Source: an uncultured Bacteroidales bacterium
Lineage (GTDB): Bacteria; Bacteroidota; Bacteroidia; Bacteroidales; Marinilabiliaceae
Direction: 5' to 3'
Length of the DNA stretch: 5,436 bases
Assembly (NCBI GenBank): GCA_934699135.1
Contig: CAKUVM010000078.1
Location: 1 to 5,436 of the forward strand
How positions within the stretch are numbered: position 1 is the stretch's first letter; every line of letters begins with the position of its first letter. Shown here piece by piece: positions 5,330 through 5,436 of the stretch. Made by a program: the position numbers and the translations under genes. The notes under the pieces are model-generated. The model searched no databases, was not told the DNA's origin, and worked only from the letters and a program-made list of their open reading frames with translations.

Positions 5330-5436
5330 CAGCCGTCTTCCGAGAGGGACGGCCACCAGGGCCACCCCCGACGACGAGGGCGAAGCACATTGACACACTG
5401 GGAGTGACGCGAAAGACAAGCCAAGACGGCCCGGCC
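5330..5436 (+). other. G+C-rich non-coding leader, possibly of an rRNA operon (runs off the right edge)
   Basis: About 100 bases downstream of the promoter are G+C-rich and contain no convincing gene. At the expected transcript 5' end, GCCGTC (5332-5337) pairs with GACGGC (5348-5353); a TT bulge and two C-G pairs then close a GAGA tetraloop. Further on, TTGACACACTGG (5390-5401) resembles the TTCTTTGACATATTGG element that I recall from Bacteroidota rRNA leaders and spacers, thought to act like an antitermination box A. With a strong promoter and no ORF, an rRNA operon leader is the best guess, but no 16S sequence is reached. A tRNA or other stable RNA transcript, or a leadered protein gene, remains possible. 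Confidence 0.4.

Noticed and set aside
5159..5407. An 82-codon + strand open frame in the final intergenic region
   Set aside because: It would begin inside the terminator region and cross a strong promoter. Its translation is of low complexity, with no family motif.

Overview
The window looks like ordinary chromosomal DNA from a member of the Bacteroidota, most likely order Bacteroidales. Three things point there. Promoters match the Bacteroides-type consensus (-33 TTTG or TTG, 19-bp spacer, -7 TAnnTTTG). Genes lack clear Shine-Dalgarno sequences. The encoded families are typical of the group: an rRNA pseudouridine synthase with an Arg/Gly-rich repeat tail, a TonB C-terminal-like exported protein, and a DUF493 protein of the Bacteroidetes form. 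All convincing genes are on the + strand, and base composition is near 50% G+C or slightly above.

Layout. Positions 1-1236 are the 3' part of an RsuA/RluB-type pseudouridine synthase gene. Its N-terminal extension is a nearly perfect 45-bp tandem repeat that runs off the left edge, and a strong intrinsic terminator follows (1265-1301). Positions 1338-1973 encode a small exported protein with a MORN-like segment and a TonB C-terminal-like domain. Positions 2067-2615 encode a DJ-1/PfpI family protein behind a good -7 element. It overlaps by one base the gene for a predicted lipoprotein with PQQ-propeller-like motifs (2615-3310), and this pair ends at a long symmetrical terminator (3336-3390). 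A textbook Bacteroides promoter (3423-3453) then drives a secreted Trp/Tyr-rich protein made of about thirteen 31-residue repeats (3465-4838) and, 16 bp further on, a DUF493/YbeD-like gene (4855-5145). A terminator closes that unit (5167-5199).

The last 237 bases hold no convincing gene. They contain an inverted repeat, two C-rich direct repeats spaced 20 bp apart, a second textbook promoter (5300-5329), and the start of a G+C-rich leader that runs off the right edge. That leader contains TTGACACACTGG, which resembles an element I remember from Bacteroidota rRNA operon leaders, so an rRNA operon may start just beyond the window. This is an inference.

The genes form at least three separately terminated transcription units and do not look like one pathway. 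I see no mobile element, CRISPR array, defence locus or tRNA. The most interesting points are the coding minisatellite in the pseudouridine synthase, the tryptophan-rich repeat protein with its near-leaderless promoter, and the structured leader with two competing pairings at the right edge.
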